Positions 26,615-33,920 of a stretch of 64,000 nt of DNA are shown here, one piece after another. The notes below the pieces were generated by a model. That model saw nothing but the letters and a program-made list of their open reading frames with translations, ran no database searches and was not told where the DNA came from. The first letter of the stretch is position 1; every line of letters starts with the position of its first letter. A program made the translations under genes and the position numbers. Origin of the DNA: an uncultured Prevotellaceae bacterium (GTDB taxonomy: Bacteria; Bacteroidota; Bacteroidia; Bacteroidales; Bacteroidaceae); the NCBI GenBank assembly GCA_947174945.1, contig CAMWKZ010000009.1, positions 1 to 64,000 on the forward strand, read 5' to 3'.

Positions 26615-27472
26615 TTAATATCTGACAATCAAGAAGCGCGAAACGCTCCAGAAACGGGCTGGGTCGGTGATGGTCAGCGTTGATGCGTCGTCACCCGTCT
26701 TCGTGATTTTGTACGAACCAGCAGGCATCTGGGTCAGCACCTCTGCGTCATCATCAGGTATCTGGAGTATGGTAGTCTTACGGATGTCAATCTTCTGGAA
26801 CAGCTTCGTGTCAATGTTTGAAGCATCCAGCTTCAGCTTCTTAAAGAGCGAGCCGCCCTGAGCCAGTCCAGCTTCTCTCAGTGCCTTCTTTGAACCAATG
26901 AAGACGTAAGCCTCGTTCAGCTTGTCGGTCTGACGGGTGATTTCCTCCTCCTTGGCCTTTGAGTCCTCTTCCAGTTCAGCCACCTGCGTGTTCAGCTGGT
27001 CTACATTCTCTTTCAGCTGTTCAATGTCGAAGTTACGTTGCTCCAGCTCCTCCTGCAATTTGGCAATAGCTTGGTCTTTCTCCTCCAGCTGCTGCTTCAG
27101 GGCGATGATGGTTTTCTGCATCTTGCCAGCATAGGCATTGCTGTCTTTCAGCTTCTTCTCCAACACGTCCAGACGCTCGCGCTGCTGAATCAGCATCAGC
27201 CTGTAAGCCTCCACGTTCTGCTGCAACTGCTCCTTCTGCGAAAGCGGACTTTCGCCCGTGGTGCGCAGCACACTGCCTTCCATGCCAATGATGCTGTCCA
27301 TGCTCACGTTCACGGCATCTAAGAAGAGGTTCATCTCGTCCATAGACTCCATCTGGGTTCTCAACTCGGTACGCAATGAGTCAGCCTCGGGGTTGCTCTT
27401 GGTCTTACCGTCACAGCCAGCAAACATGCACAGCACGGCGGCCAGCCCACTAAAAACACATAGTTTCTTCAT
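26615..27472 (-). CDS. Coiled-coil lipoprotein
   Basis: A 285-residue protein with signal KKLCVFSGLAAVLCMFAGC (lipidation near Cys20). A long heptad-rich coiled coil covers about residues 75-190 (EKDQAIAKLQEELEQRNF is representative), followed by a compact basic C-terminal domain ending in DPARFWSVSRFLIVRY. It is likely anchored in the envelope with a rod-like spacer. It heads the operon of four carbohydrate-active genes, unusual company for such a protein, and may only share the promoter. Confidence 0.75.
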   Translation of the reverse strand: MKKLCVFSGLAAVLCMFAGCDGKTKSNPEADSLRTELRTQMESMDEMNLFLDAVNVSMDSIIGMEGSVLRTTGESPLSQKEQLQQNVEAYRLMLIQQRERLDVLEKKLKDSNAYAGKMQKTIIALKQQLEEKDQAIAKLQEELEQRNFDIEQLKENVDQLNTQVAELEEDSKAKEEEITRQTDKLNEAYVFIGSKKALREAGLAQGGSLFKKLKLDASNIDTKLFQKIDIRKTTILQIPDDDAEVLTQMPAGSYKITKTGDDASTLTITDPARFWSVSRFLIVRY

Positions 27473-27509
27473 AAGTCTTTCTATTAATTAAATAATGTTT
27501 CCAACGGTG

Positions 27510-27517
27510 CAAAGATA
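27510..27517 (-). promoter_or_regulatory. -7 box of the coiled-coil/lyase operon
   Basis: TATCTTTG on the minus strand followed by CACCG, 37 bp before ATG 27472. No strong -33 element. Confidence 0.5.
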
Positions 27518-27568
27518 TAACATTTTTCGGAGCATTAGTCAGCTAAGACATAAAAAAACAATAAAAAA

Positions 27569-27600
27569 TTTGGATAATTTACAGATAATGCCTATATTTG
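27569..27600 (+). promoter_or_regulatory. Promoter of the beta-helix lipoprotein
   Basis: TTTG (27569-27572), 20 bp, TATATTTG (27593-27600): a near-perfect Bacteroidetes promoter. It leaves a leader of about 55 nt. Confidence 0.75.
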
Positions 27601-27660
27601 CAGCGCAATTTAACACGCGTAACAACTCTAAAACATAAATTTAATTTTAAACAAAACATT

Positions 27661-28794
27661 ATGAAGAAAAGTTTTATTTTCGGCGCAGCCCTTATGTGCG
27701 CTTGCGCTTTTGGTCTGCAGTCGTGTGACCAGGTAGACAATCCCGGTGCTCCCACAACTGACGAGATGACCTATGACATTCAGGCAGGTACAGACCTTTC
27801 TGTCCTCGTTTCTAAGTATGCTGTTGACGGTGTGCTGACTTTGCCCGCAGAGGCTGAGGTAACACTGAGCGGAGCCCTTGAAACAACCGAGCCGCTTACC
27901 ATCACCAGTGATGAGAAGAGCCCTGCTAAGGTAACATTCACAGGTGAGAATGCTGGTTTCGTTATTGGCAATAGCCTGACGCTGAAGAACGTTAACTTCG
28001 ACTGCGCTGCCTCTACTGCTGCTTTCATCACATTGGGCAAGAACACGAACATTGTACCTACTACTGTTAACGCATGGGGTACTGACTATGACGTGTATCA
28101 GATTGAAGACCCCATTGCCGTTATCAACTGTAACATTGACAACGTTAAGTCGTATTTCCTGAAGGACGTTAAGGTTAACGACAGCGGTGTATGGTTCCCC
28201 ACCACAATATTGGTTGACAATAGCTTGGTACACCTGACCCCGCAGGAGAGCAACAATAACGCTTATTTCAATTTGACCAGTGGCGGTGGTTTCGCTCAGG
28301 ATTTGACCATCAAGAACTCTACGTTCTACAACACTACAGAGGCTGACTTCAAATACTTTGTACGCTGGGCCACAAGCTTCACTCTGGAGCACGCTACCAC
28401 AGCATTTGGATGGGAGAAGAATACTTTGACCCATCAGAACAGCACGTTCTACAACGTATGCCAGAACGGCGGACAGTGGGGTAACTACAATGGTACCGCA
28501 GGTAAGAAAACATCGTACTGGGTGATGGAGAACTGCATCTTCTGGAACTGCTCTACCAGCAGCAACGTTCCTCACAGATTCCTGGGTGGAAAGAACAAGC
28601 AGGAGACAGCAACATTCGCAAACAACACCTATATGACAAAGGATGGTGTTTCTCAGAAGGACTGCGAGAAATACGATGTATCTGGTACGAACATCGACGA
28701 AGACCCGAAGTTTGCTGACCCCGCTAACGGCGACTTCCACATCAGTGGCTCTAAGCAGGTTGAGCTTGGTACTGGCGACCCCCGCTGGCTCTAA
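27661..28794 (+). CDS. Beta-helix lipoprotein, DUF5123/DUF4957-like
   Basis: A 377-residue protein with signal KSFIFGAALMCACAFGLQSC (lipidated Cys near 22). Repeated short turns (LTLKNVNFDCAAS, LTIKNSTFYNTTE, MENCIFWNCST) indicate a right-handed parallel beta-helix. The C-terminal DEDPKFADPANGDFHIS pattern is typical of Bacteroidetes surface proteins in pectin loci (DUF5123/DUF4957 group). It likely binds or cuts pectic polymer at the cell surface, but no catalytic residues can be assigned. It is a single-gene unit with its own promoter and terminator, divergent from the lyase operon. Confidence 0.7.
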   Translation: MKKSFIFGAALMCACAFGLQSCDQVDNPGAPTTDEMTYDIQAGTDLSVLVSKYAVDGVLTLPAEAEVTLSGALETTEPLTITSDEKSPAKVTFTGENAGFVIGNSLTLKNVNFDCAASTAAFITLGKNTNIVPTTVNAWGTDYDVYQIEDPIAVINCNIDNVKSYFLKDVKVNDSGVWFPTTILVDNSLVHLTPQESNNNAYFNLTSGGGFAQDLTIKNSTFYNTTEADFKYFVRWATSFTLEHATTAFGWEKNTLTHQNSTFYNVCQNGGQWGNYNGTAGKKTSYWVMENCIFWNCSTSSNVPHRFLGGKNKQETATFANNTYMTKDGVSQKDCEKYDVSGTNIDEDPKFADPANGDFHISGSKQVELGTGDPRWL

Positions 28795-28814
28795 GAATCT
28801 ACTATAATATAAAG

Positions 28815-28852
28815 TACAGGCGCGTCCACAACAGGATGCGCCTGTATTTTTT
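28815..28852 (+). terminator. Intrinsic terminator of the beta-helix lipoprotein gene
   Basis: A 13-bp stem (28815-28827 with 28834-28846, one G-U) and a 6-nt loop are followed by TTTTTTA. Confidence 0.88.
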
Positions 28853-28864
28853 ATTGTGTTCAAC

Positions 28865-28981
28865 AGTATCTCCTTTGGGTAGCCGCAGTATCTATTTCGG
28901 GTTGCTCCAGTATCTATTTACTATATAAACAGATACTACTTCATGTGGAAATAGATACTGCGGCTACCCTAAGGAGATACT
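28865..28981. repeat. AGTATCT 3+3 inverted array, copy 2 (117 bp)
   Basis: AGTATCT at 28865, 28887 and 28909; inverse AGATACT at 28931, 28953 and 28975. Every step is 22 bp. Outer units are the best mirrored: CCTTTGGGTAGCCGC on the left and its complement with one change on the right. It begins 13 bp after the terminator and ends 37 bp before the first operator of the AAA-ATPase gene, so it probably lies outside the transcript of the left gene. Confidence 0.88.
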
Positions 28982-29017
28982 CGAGGGAAAACAACGCGTA
29001 TAAAACCGATTAAGAAG

Positions 29018-29031
29018 TGCCAATGTTGGCA
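29018..29031. promoter_or_regulatory. Operator-like dyad 1 (TGCCAATGTTGGCA)
   Basis: A perfect 6+6 dyad 18 bp upstream of the -33 element. Twelve of 14 bases are shared with the dyad at 29094. Confidence 0.6.
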
Positions 29032-29048
29032 CATTTTAGTCACTATTA

Positions 29049-29080
29049 TTTGGCTGATTGGATAAAACTCACTACCTTTG
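29049..29080 (+). promoter_or_regulatory. Promoter of the AAA/DUF4143 gene
   Basis: TTTG (29049-29052), 20 bp, TACCTTTG (29073-29080). The promoter is bracketed by the two TGCCA...TGGCA dyads. Confidence 0.72.
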
Positions 29081-29093
29081 CATTACTAAAAAA

Positions 29094-29107
29094 TGCCAAT
29101 AGTGGCA
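29094..29107. promoter_or_regulatory. Operator-like dyad 2 (TGCCAATAGTGGCA)
   Basis: TGCCA/TGGCA dyad just after the predicted start of transcription; its centre is 76 bp from that of dyad 1. Protein bound here would block the promoter, and binding at both sites would allow looping. Confidence 0.6.
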
Positions 29108-29122
29108 AAAACAGGGAATGCT

Positions 29123-30379
29123 ATGATGGAAATAAAAAGAGACAGGTATCTCAAACAACTGATAGAAAGTCGGCAGAATGGTTTTATCAAAGTGGTTACA
29201 GGAATCCGCAGGTGTGGCAAGTCATATCTGTTGAATATTCTATTTTATCATTATCTGCTGGACAATGGGGTGGCTGATAATCACATCATTCGCATAGACC
29301 TTGAAGACCGCATGAACAAGAATCTGAGAAATCCAGATGCCATGCTCGATTATGTTCATAACAGCATCAAGGACAATGAGCCTTATTACATCATTATTGA
29401 TGAGGTACAGTTGATGGATGAGTTTGTGGACGTACTGAATAGTTTCCGCCATATAGAAAATGCTGACACATACGTGACTGGCAGCAACTCTCACTTTCTG
29501 TCATCAGATATTCCTACGGAGTTTCGTGGCCGAGGGGAAACGATACATGTGAATCCACTATCTTTTGCAGAGTTCTATTCTGCCATTGGTGGTGACAGAC
29601 AAGACGCTTGGCGCGAATATTACACCTATGGTGGTTTGCCTCTTATTCAGTCTTTCGATACAGAACAAAAGAAGATTAACTATCTGAAAAACTTATTTGA
29701 GACTGTTTATTTGGCGGACATCATTGAGAGGCACAAGGTGCAAAATGAGAATGAAATGCGTGAACTGGTGCTCATTATGGCTTCGTCCATCGGTTCACCA
29801 TGCAATCCGACAAAACTTTCAAACACCTTCAAAAGTGTAAAGAATGTAAATATCACCAATAAGACTATTTCTAATTACCTCACCTATCTGTCAGAATCAT
29901 TTCTGCTGAACAAAGCCATACGATATGATATAAAAGGTAAGAAATACATCAATACGCTTTCTAAATACTATTTCTCTGACATCGGTCTGAGAAATGCTAT
30001 TCTTGATATGCGCCAACAAGAGGAAACGCATATCATGGAAAACATTATTTACAACGAACTGATTACACGTGGCTATAGTGTGGATGTTGGAATGGTGGAG
30101 ATAAAAAGGCAGGACAAAGATGGCAAGTGGCTTCGTACCCAACTTGAAGTGGACTTTATTGCCAGTCTTGGAAGCAAGAAATATTACGTGCAGTCTGCTT
30201 TGTCCATCCCAGACAGGGAGAAGGAAATACAAGAGTCTCGCTCGTTGACGAACATCAATGATTCTTTTAAGAAGATAATCATTGTTAAAGACCATATCAT
30301 GCCTCGTCGCAATGAGGAGGGCATACTTACAATAGGACTTTTTGATTTCTTGCTCAAAGAAAATAGTTTAGACCTGTAG
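29123..30379 (+). CDS. AAA_14 ATPase with DUF4143 domain
   Basis: A 418-residue ATPase common in many copies in Bacteroidetes genomes, with no settled role. The N-terminal part has Walker A GIRRCGKSYL and a Walker B-like IIIDEVQLMDE; the DUF4143 region follows (TKLSNTFKSVKNVNITNKTI, LNKAIRYDIKGKKYI). The C-terminal part FIASLGSKKYYVQ looks like a restriction-endonuclease-type fold remnant (VDF). I prefer ATG 29123 over 29093, because the latter lies inside operator dyad 2. Codon use is AT-rich, suggesting accessory origin. Confidence 0.85.
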   Translation: MMEIKRDRYLKQLIESRQNGFIKVVTGIRRCGKSYLLNILFYHYLLDNGVADNHIIRIDLEDRMNKNLRNPDAMLDYVHNSIKDNEPYYIIIDEVQLMDEFVDVLNSFRHIENADTYVTGSNSHFLSSDIPTEFRGRGETIHVNPLSFAEFYSAIGGDRQDAWREYYTYGGLPLIQSFDTEQKKINYLKNLFETVYLADIIERHKVQNENEMRELVLIMASSIGSPCNPTKLSNTFKSVKNVNITNKTISNYLTYLSESFLLNKAIRYDIKGKKYINTLSKYYFSDIGLRNAILDMRQQEETHIMENIIYNELITRGYSVDVGMVEIKRQDKDGKWLRTQLEVDFIASLGSKKYYVQSALSIPDREKEIQESRSLTNINDSFKKIIIVKDHIMPRRNEEGILTIGLFDFLLKENSLDL

Positions 30380-30447
30380 TCATTGTTTTGAACAATTCCG
30401 TATATAAAACCTCTGCTGAACCGCGCGACAAAAAAACGGCTATTTGT

Positions 30448-30478
30448 TTTGTATTTTTGCCACTAATTCGTATCTTTG
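30448..30478 (+). promoter_or_regulatory. Promoter of the 136-residue lipoprotein
   Basis: TTTG (30448-30451), 19 bp, TATCTTTG (30471-30478); the ATG follows after CAGCC, so the mRNA is predicted leaderless. Confidence 0.65.
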
Positions 30479-30483
30479 CAGCC

Positions 30484-30894
30484 ATGAACAAGGTATTGAT
30501 TTGGACGATGCTGCTGTGCAGTCTGCTGCTGACGGGTTGCGACAAGCTGGACGATAGTGATGACGGTATGATAAAGGAAATACTGCCGGGTAAGTGGGCA
30601 TTCTCCTATGTCTTCAAAGGCGATGCAGACCCCGGGCTGGAGTTTGAGTATCAGCAAGTTATATTCAACGAGGACGGGACGTGCGCCATTACTTACCCCG
30701 ACGGAGCACTGAACGGAACCTACGTGGCCAGCACGACCATGCTGCGCATTGTCAGCAGCGATTTTGACGGCGAAGAACGCGTGCTGCTGTGGCGCATCGT
30801 GTCGCTTTCAGCCCAGCAAATAGTGGCTGAATACGACTTTTCGATGGACGGGACGAGCAGCATTACTGCCATCGTCACGCTGGATAAGCAATAA
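30484..30894 (+). CDS. Lipocalin-like lipoprotein, unknown function
   Basis: A 136-residue protein with signal KVLIWTMLLCSLLLTGC. The mature part looks like a small beta-barrel of the Bacteroidetes lipocalin-like/DUF5004 kind: LPGKWAFSYVFKGDAD, FNEDGTCAITYPDG, LNGTYVASTTMLRIVS. The longer upstream reading would translate the promoter (its IRIFAAMN peptide is the -7 box) and is rejected. It is convergent with the DUF4249 gene, with 6 bp between stops. Confidence 0.7.
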   Translation: MNKVLIWTMLLCSLLLTGCDKLDDSDDGMIKEILPGKWAFSYVFKGDADPGLEFEYQQVIFNEDGTCAITYPDGALNGTYVASTTMLRIVSSDFDGEERVLLWRIVSLSAQQIVAEYDFSMDGTSSITAIVTLDKQ

Positions 30895-30900
30895 GGCGCA

Positions 30901-31716
30901 TTACTCATCTTCCACCTCGTCGCGGTGGAAGGTGTACTTAAAAGTCAACACATAATAGGCGGAGAAATAGCCAAGGCAGCCGCCCGTGAAATTGGCAATG
31001 GGGTTGGTACCCGCGTTGTCCATTACTTGCATGGAATAGAGGTAGTCGTATGACAGCTTATCAATGGCGCGCACCTCCAACTGGAGCTGGTCGCCCTCCT
31101 GCAAGGCATCGGAGTCGCCCTTGTCCATATCGCGCTCCGTTGTACACTGGAACAACTGCTGCAACTCGCCGTTACGGTTCTTCTCGTCCGACATGACAGC
31201 CCAGCGATAGCCTACCCCGTTACGATAGATGTGCATGAAATAATAGCTGTTCTGGTCAGGGGTGTCCTGTATGCGCAGGTCGCCAAAGAGGAACCGCTCC
31301 GACAGCATCTTCTTCCACACGAAACGGAAAGAGTTGACCTCGGGGGCCTTCTGCATGGTGGATGACGATGTGAAGTGACGGTCGCCAACAGTTATGTCAA
31401 TGTCGTAGGTCACGCCCGGTTCCCCCTTCAGCGTAGAAGTATAGATGCCCTTACTGCTGTGCTTCAGCGTTTCCGTATAGTCATACTTCTTGCAATACAC
31501 CACCACGGTGGCATCGTCCACGGTGTGCGATGTTCTGGAATTGTCAGTCACGCTCTGCGTCATCGACACCCGCACCTTCGTACCACTCTGTGTGATGGTA
31601 GCCTCAGCCACATAAAGCGAGCCAACCTCGTGATAGTCCATCGGAATTTCCTTTTCGCAGGATGACAGGACGGCAACAAGACAAGAAGACAAGAAGAATA
31701 TAAAAGGCTTTTTCAT
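30901..31716 (-). CDS. DUF4249 lipoprotein
   Basis: A 271-residue lipoprotein (FIFFLSSCLVAVLSSC) with the usual DUF4249 course: LYVAEATITQSGTKVRVSMTQ, DDATVVVYCKKYDYTETL, GVTYDIDITVGDR. These proteins are found next to TonB-dependent receptors and are thought to be their surface partners. It is encoded 6 bp after the receptor gene, in the same operon. The ligand is unknown. Confidence 0.85.
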   Translation of the reverse strand: MKKPFIFFLSSCLVAVLSSCEKEIPMDYHEVGSLYVAEATITQSGTKVRVSMTQSVTDNSRTSHTVDDATVVVYCKKYDYTETLKHSSKGIYTSTLKGEPGVTYDIDITVGDRHFTSSSTMQKAPEVNSFRFVWKKMLSERFLFGDLRIQDTPDQNSYYFMHIYRNGVGYRWAVMSDEKNRNGELQQLFQCTTERDMDKGDSDALQEGDQLQLEVRAIDKLSYDYLYSMQVMDNAGTNPIANFTGGCLGYFSAYYVLTFKYTFHRDEVEDE

Positions 31717-31722
31717 CTCTCT

Positions 31723-33792
31723 TTAGAATTTCAGGTTGAACGATACAGAGGGTACGATGCCGAAAAGGCTGTACTGCTTGGCACGGGTGCCACGCCCGTA
31801 CTGGCTGTCCTCAAAGCGGATAAGATAGGGATTGTAACGGTTGTACAGGTTGTAGATGCCGAAGTTCCACTCACGGGTGAAGCGACCGCTGGGACTCTTC
31901 TTGCTCCACGTAGCACTGACATCCAAGCGGTGATAGTCAGGTGCCCGATAGCCGTTGCGCTCGGCATAATAGTAGATGTAGTTGTCGACTATCTGATACT
32001 TAGCACTGGGAGCCGTAAACGCCTGCCCAGAGTTGTACACCCACGTGGCATTCAGCGTCCATGCGTCGTTGAGCCGATAGATAGCCACGATGTTGATGTC
32101 GTGACGGCGGTCGTTGTTGGCATCATACCACTGGCCCTGACTGATGCCGTCGATGCGCGTCTGCGACCACGACAGCGTATAGCCAACCCAGCCCGTCAGC
32201 CGTCCTGTGTTCTTACGGGCGCACAACTCAGCACCATAGCCCCTGCCCTCGCCTGCCAGTACCAGTCGTTCAATCTCGATGGCCGATGCAAAGCTGATGC
32301 CGTCGCGATAGTCCAGCACGTTGTTGACACGACGGTAATATCCCTCCAGCGAGAAGTCGTAGTCCTGACGGGGTGTCATATAGAACACACCCAGACTAAC
32401 TTGGTCGGCCACCTCGGGCTTCACCAGATTGCTGCTGATGGTATAACGGTCGAAAGGGGTTGTCGTGCTCTGGCTGCGCAGGGCGTGTATGTTCTGCGAT
32501 GTGCGGCTGTAGCCAGCCTTCACGCTCCATTGCTCCGTGGGCTGAAAGACCATGCTCAGGCGAGGCTCCACGGTGACGTGTGTCTTGACGGGACGGTTCT
32601 TCGTGCGCTTGTAAAGCCATGTGATGTTGCCCTTCTCGTCAACATCGTAGTAGTACGGCCCACCCAAGGCCGAGAATGCCGTCAGGCGAACACCAGCCGA
32701 CAGCGTCCATCGGTCGGCAGGACTGTACTGCCAGTTCAGCCAAGCCGCATTGTCCCATGCCTTGCGCTGCTCCTTCTCGTGATTAGCCATGCGCGTCCAT
32801 TCTGCCGACTTCACATCCGTCAGCATCGACTGCAAGCCGGCATTCAGTTCATGCTGACCCAGCACGAGGCGGAAATCCTGACGCAGCCCGGCATGACGGA
32901 TATGCCCCTGATAGGCAATGTTCATACCCAGTATGTTGATACCGTTGTCGGTATCGTAGGACGAAGCAAACAAGGTGGTTTGCGAAGTGGACTGCCCACG
33001 GAACTGATGCAGCCACGACAGACTGCCCGCCAGATTGGTCCACTGCATATCCACCATGTCGGTGAGTGCCGTCTTGTCGTGACTGGCAAACAGCGAGAGG
33101 AATACACGGTCGCGCTCGCCTACCTTATAGTCGAGCTTCAGATTGGTATCATAAAAGTAAAGGGAATTGTCGCGATAGTCGTCGGTCAGCTTCAGAAACA
33201 GGTCGGCATACGAGCGGCGCACATTGAAAAGCAACCCTAACCTGTCCTTCACAACGGGGCCTTCAACAGAGCCTTTAGCCGACAACAGCCCAATACTGAC
33301 ATTACCACCCCAGCGGTCGGTACGCCCCGCACGGCTGGTCAGGTCGAACACCGCCGACGAAGCACCGCCATACTGCGCTGGTACCAGTCCCTTATAAAGC
33401 GTAGCTGTAGCCAGCGCATTGTCATTGAATGTAGAGAAGAGGCCAGCCAAGTGGCCGATATTATAGACGGGAGCCTTGTCGTAGAGAATCGTGTTCTGCG
33501 CCGACGTACCACCACGCACCTGAAAACTGCTGGAGCCATCGCTTTCAGCCTTCACACCCGGCAGCAGTTGCAACGAGCGCATCACGTCGACCTCGCCAAA
33601 AAGGGCTGGGGCTGCAACAAGCTCCTTCAGCTGAAGTTGCTCCGCTCCGATTTGCACCGAACCGATGCGGCGCTGTGCGTTGTTGGCATTGACTATCACC
33701 TCTTGCAGTTGCTGCTCTTTTACCGTCGTAGTGTCCTGTGCATCAGCCACCAATGGGAATAATGCTATCAGCAGTATGCTAAGTCTATTCAT
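31723..33792 (-). CDS. TonB-dependent outer-membrane receptor
   Basis: A 689-residue outer-membrane receptor: signal peptide (NRLSILLIALFPLVADAQ), plug domain with LLPGVKAESDGSSSFQVRGG and YGGASSAVFDL, then a 22-strand-type barrel ending in FSFNLKF-like aromatic closure (VSFNLKF). It lacks the N-terminal carboxypeptidase-like domain and any SusD neighbour, so it is not a SusC pair member. The DUF4249 partner follows. The start at 33792 is 5 bp after the -7 box; upstream in-frame codons translate the promoter. Confidence 0.9.
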   Translation of the reverse strand: MNRLSILLIALFPLVADAQDTTTVKEQQLQEVIVNANNAQRRIGSVQIGAEQLQLKELVAAPALFGEVDVMRSLQLLPGVKAESDGSSSFQVRGGTSAQNTILYDKAPVYNIGHLAGLFSTFNDNALATATLYKGLVPAQYGGASSAVFDLTSRAGRTDRWGGNVSIGLLSAKGSVEGPVVKDRLGLLFNVRRSYADLFLKLTDDYRDNSLYFYDTNLKLDYKVGERDRVFLSLFASHDKTALTDMVDMQWTNLAGSLSWLHQFRGQSTSQTTLFASSYDTDNGINILGMNIAYQGHIRHAGLRQDFRLVLGQHELNAGLQSMLTDVKSAEWTRMANHEKEQRKAWDNAAWLNWQYSPADRWTLSAGVRLTAFSALGGPYYYDVDEKGNITWLYKRTKNRPVKTHVTVEPRLSMVFQPTEQWSVKAGYSRTSQNIHALRSQSTTTPFDRYTISSNLVKPEVADQVSLGVFYMTPRQDYDFSLEGYYRRVNNVLDYRDGISFASAIEIERLVLAGEGRGYGAELCARKNTGRLTGWVGYTLSWSQTRIDGISQGQWYDANNDRRHDINIVAIYRLNDAWTLNATWVYNSGQAFTAPSAKYQIVDNYIYYYAERNGYRAPDYHRLDVSATWSKKSPSGRFTREWNFGIYNLYNRYNPYLIRFEDSQYGRGTRAKQYSLFGIVPSVSFNLKF

Positions 33793-33797
33793 GGCTG

Positions 33798-33829
33798 CAA
33801 AGATACGAATAAGCCAGTAAAGAGCCAAA
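33798..33829 (-). promoter_or_regulatory. Promoter of the TonB receptor-DUF4249 operon
   Basis: TATCTTTG (33798-33805) and TTTG (33826-33829) on the minus strand, 20 bp apart; CAGCC then ATG: predicted leaderless. Confidence 0.7.
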
Positions 33830-33920
33830 TTTATGTGCTAAAAAACGTTTATGGAATAGACATTTGCCCGTTTGATACGTCTAAAATAACAGACAATATT
33901 TAAACTATTAATCAGATTTT

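Noticed and set aside
27628..28863. 411-codon open frame opposite the beta-helix lipoprotein
   Set aside because: It runs through the lipoprotein's terminator, lacks a signal or motif, and mirrors repetitive beta-helix codons.
29123..30379. AAA/DUF4143 gene as a transposition protein
   Set aside because: No transposase or terminal inverted repeats nearby; it is a free-standing gene with its own promoter and operators.
31930..33240. 436-codon open frame on the + strand within the TonB receptor gene
   Set aside because: Antisense shadow of a clear receptor; His/Arg/Val-rich composition typical of such shadows.
31723..33792. TonB receptor as a SusC homologue
   Set aside because: No N-terminal carboxypeptidase-like domain and no SusD gene; the neighbour is DUF4249.
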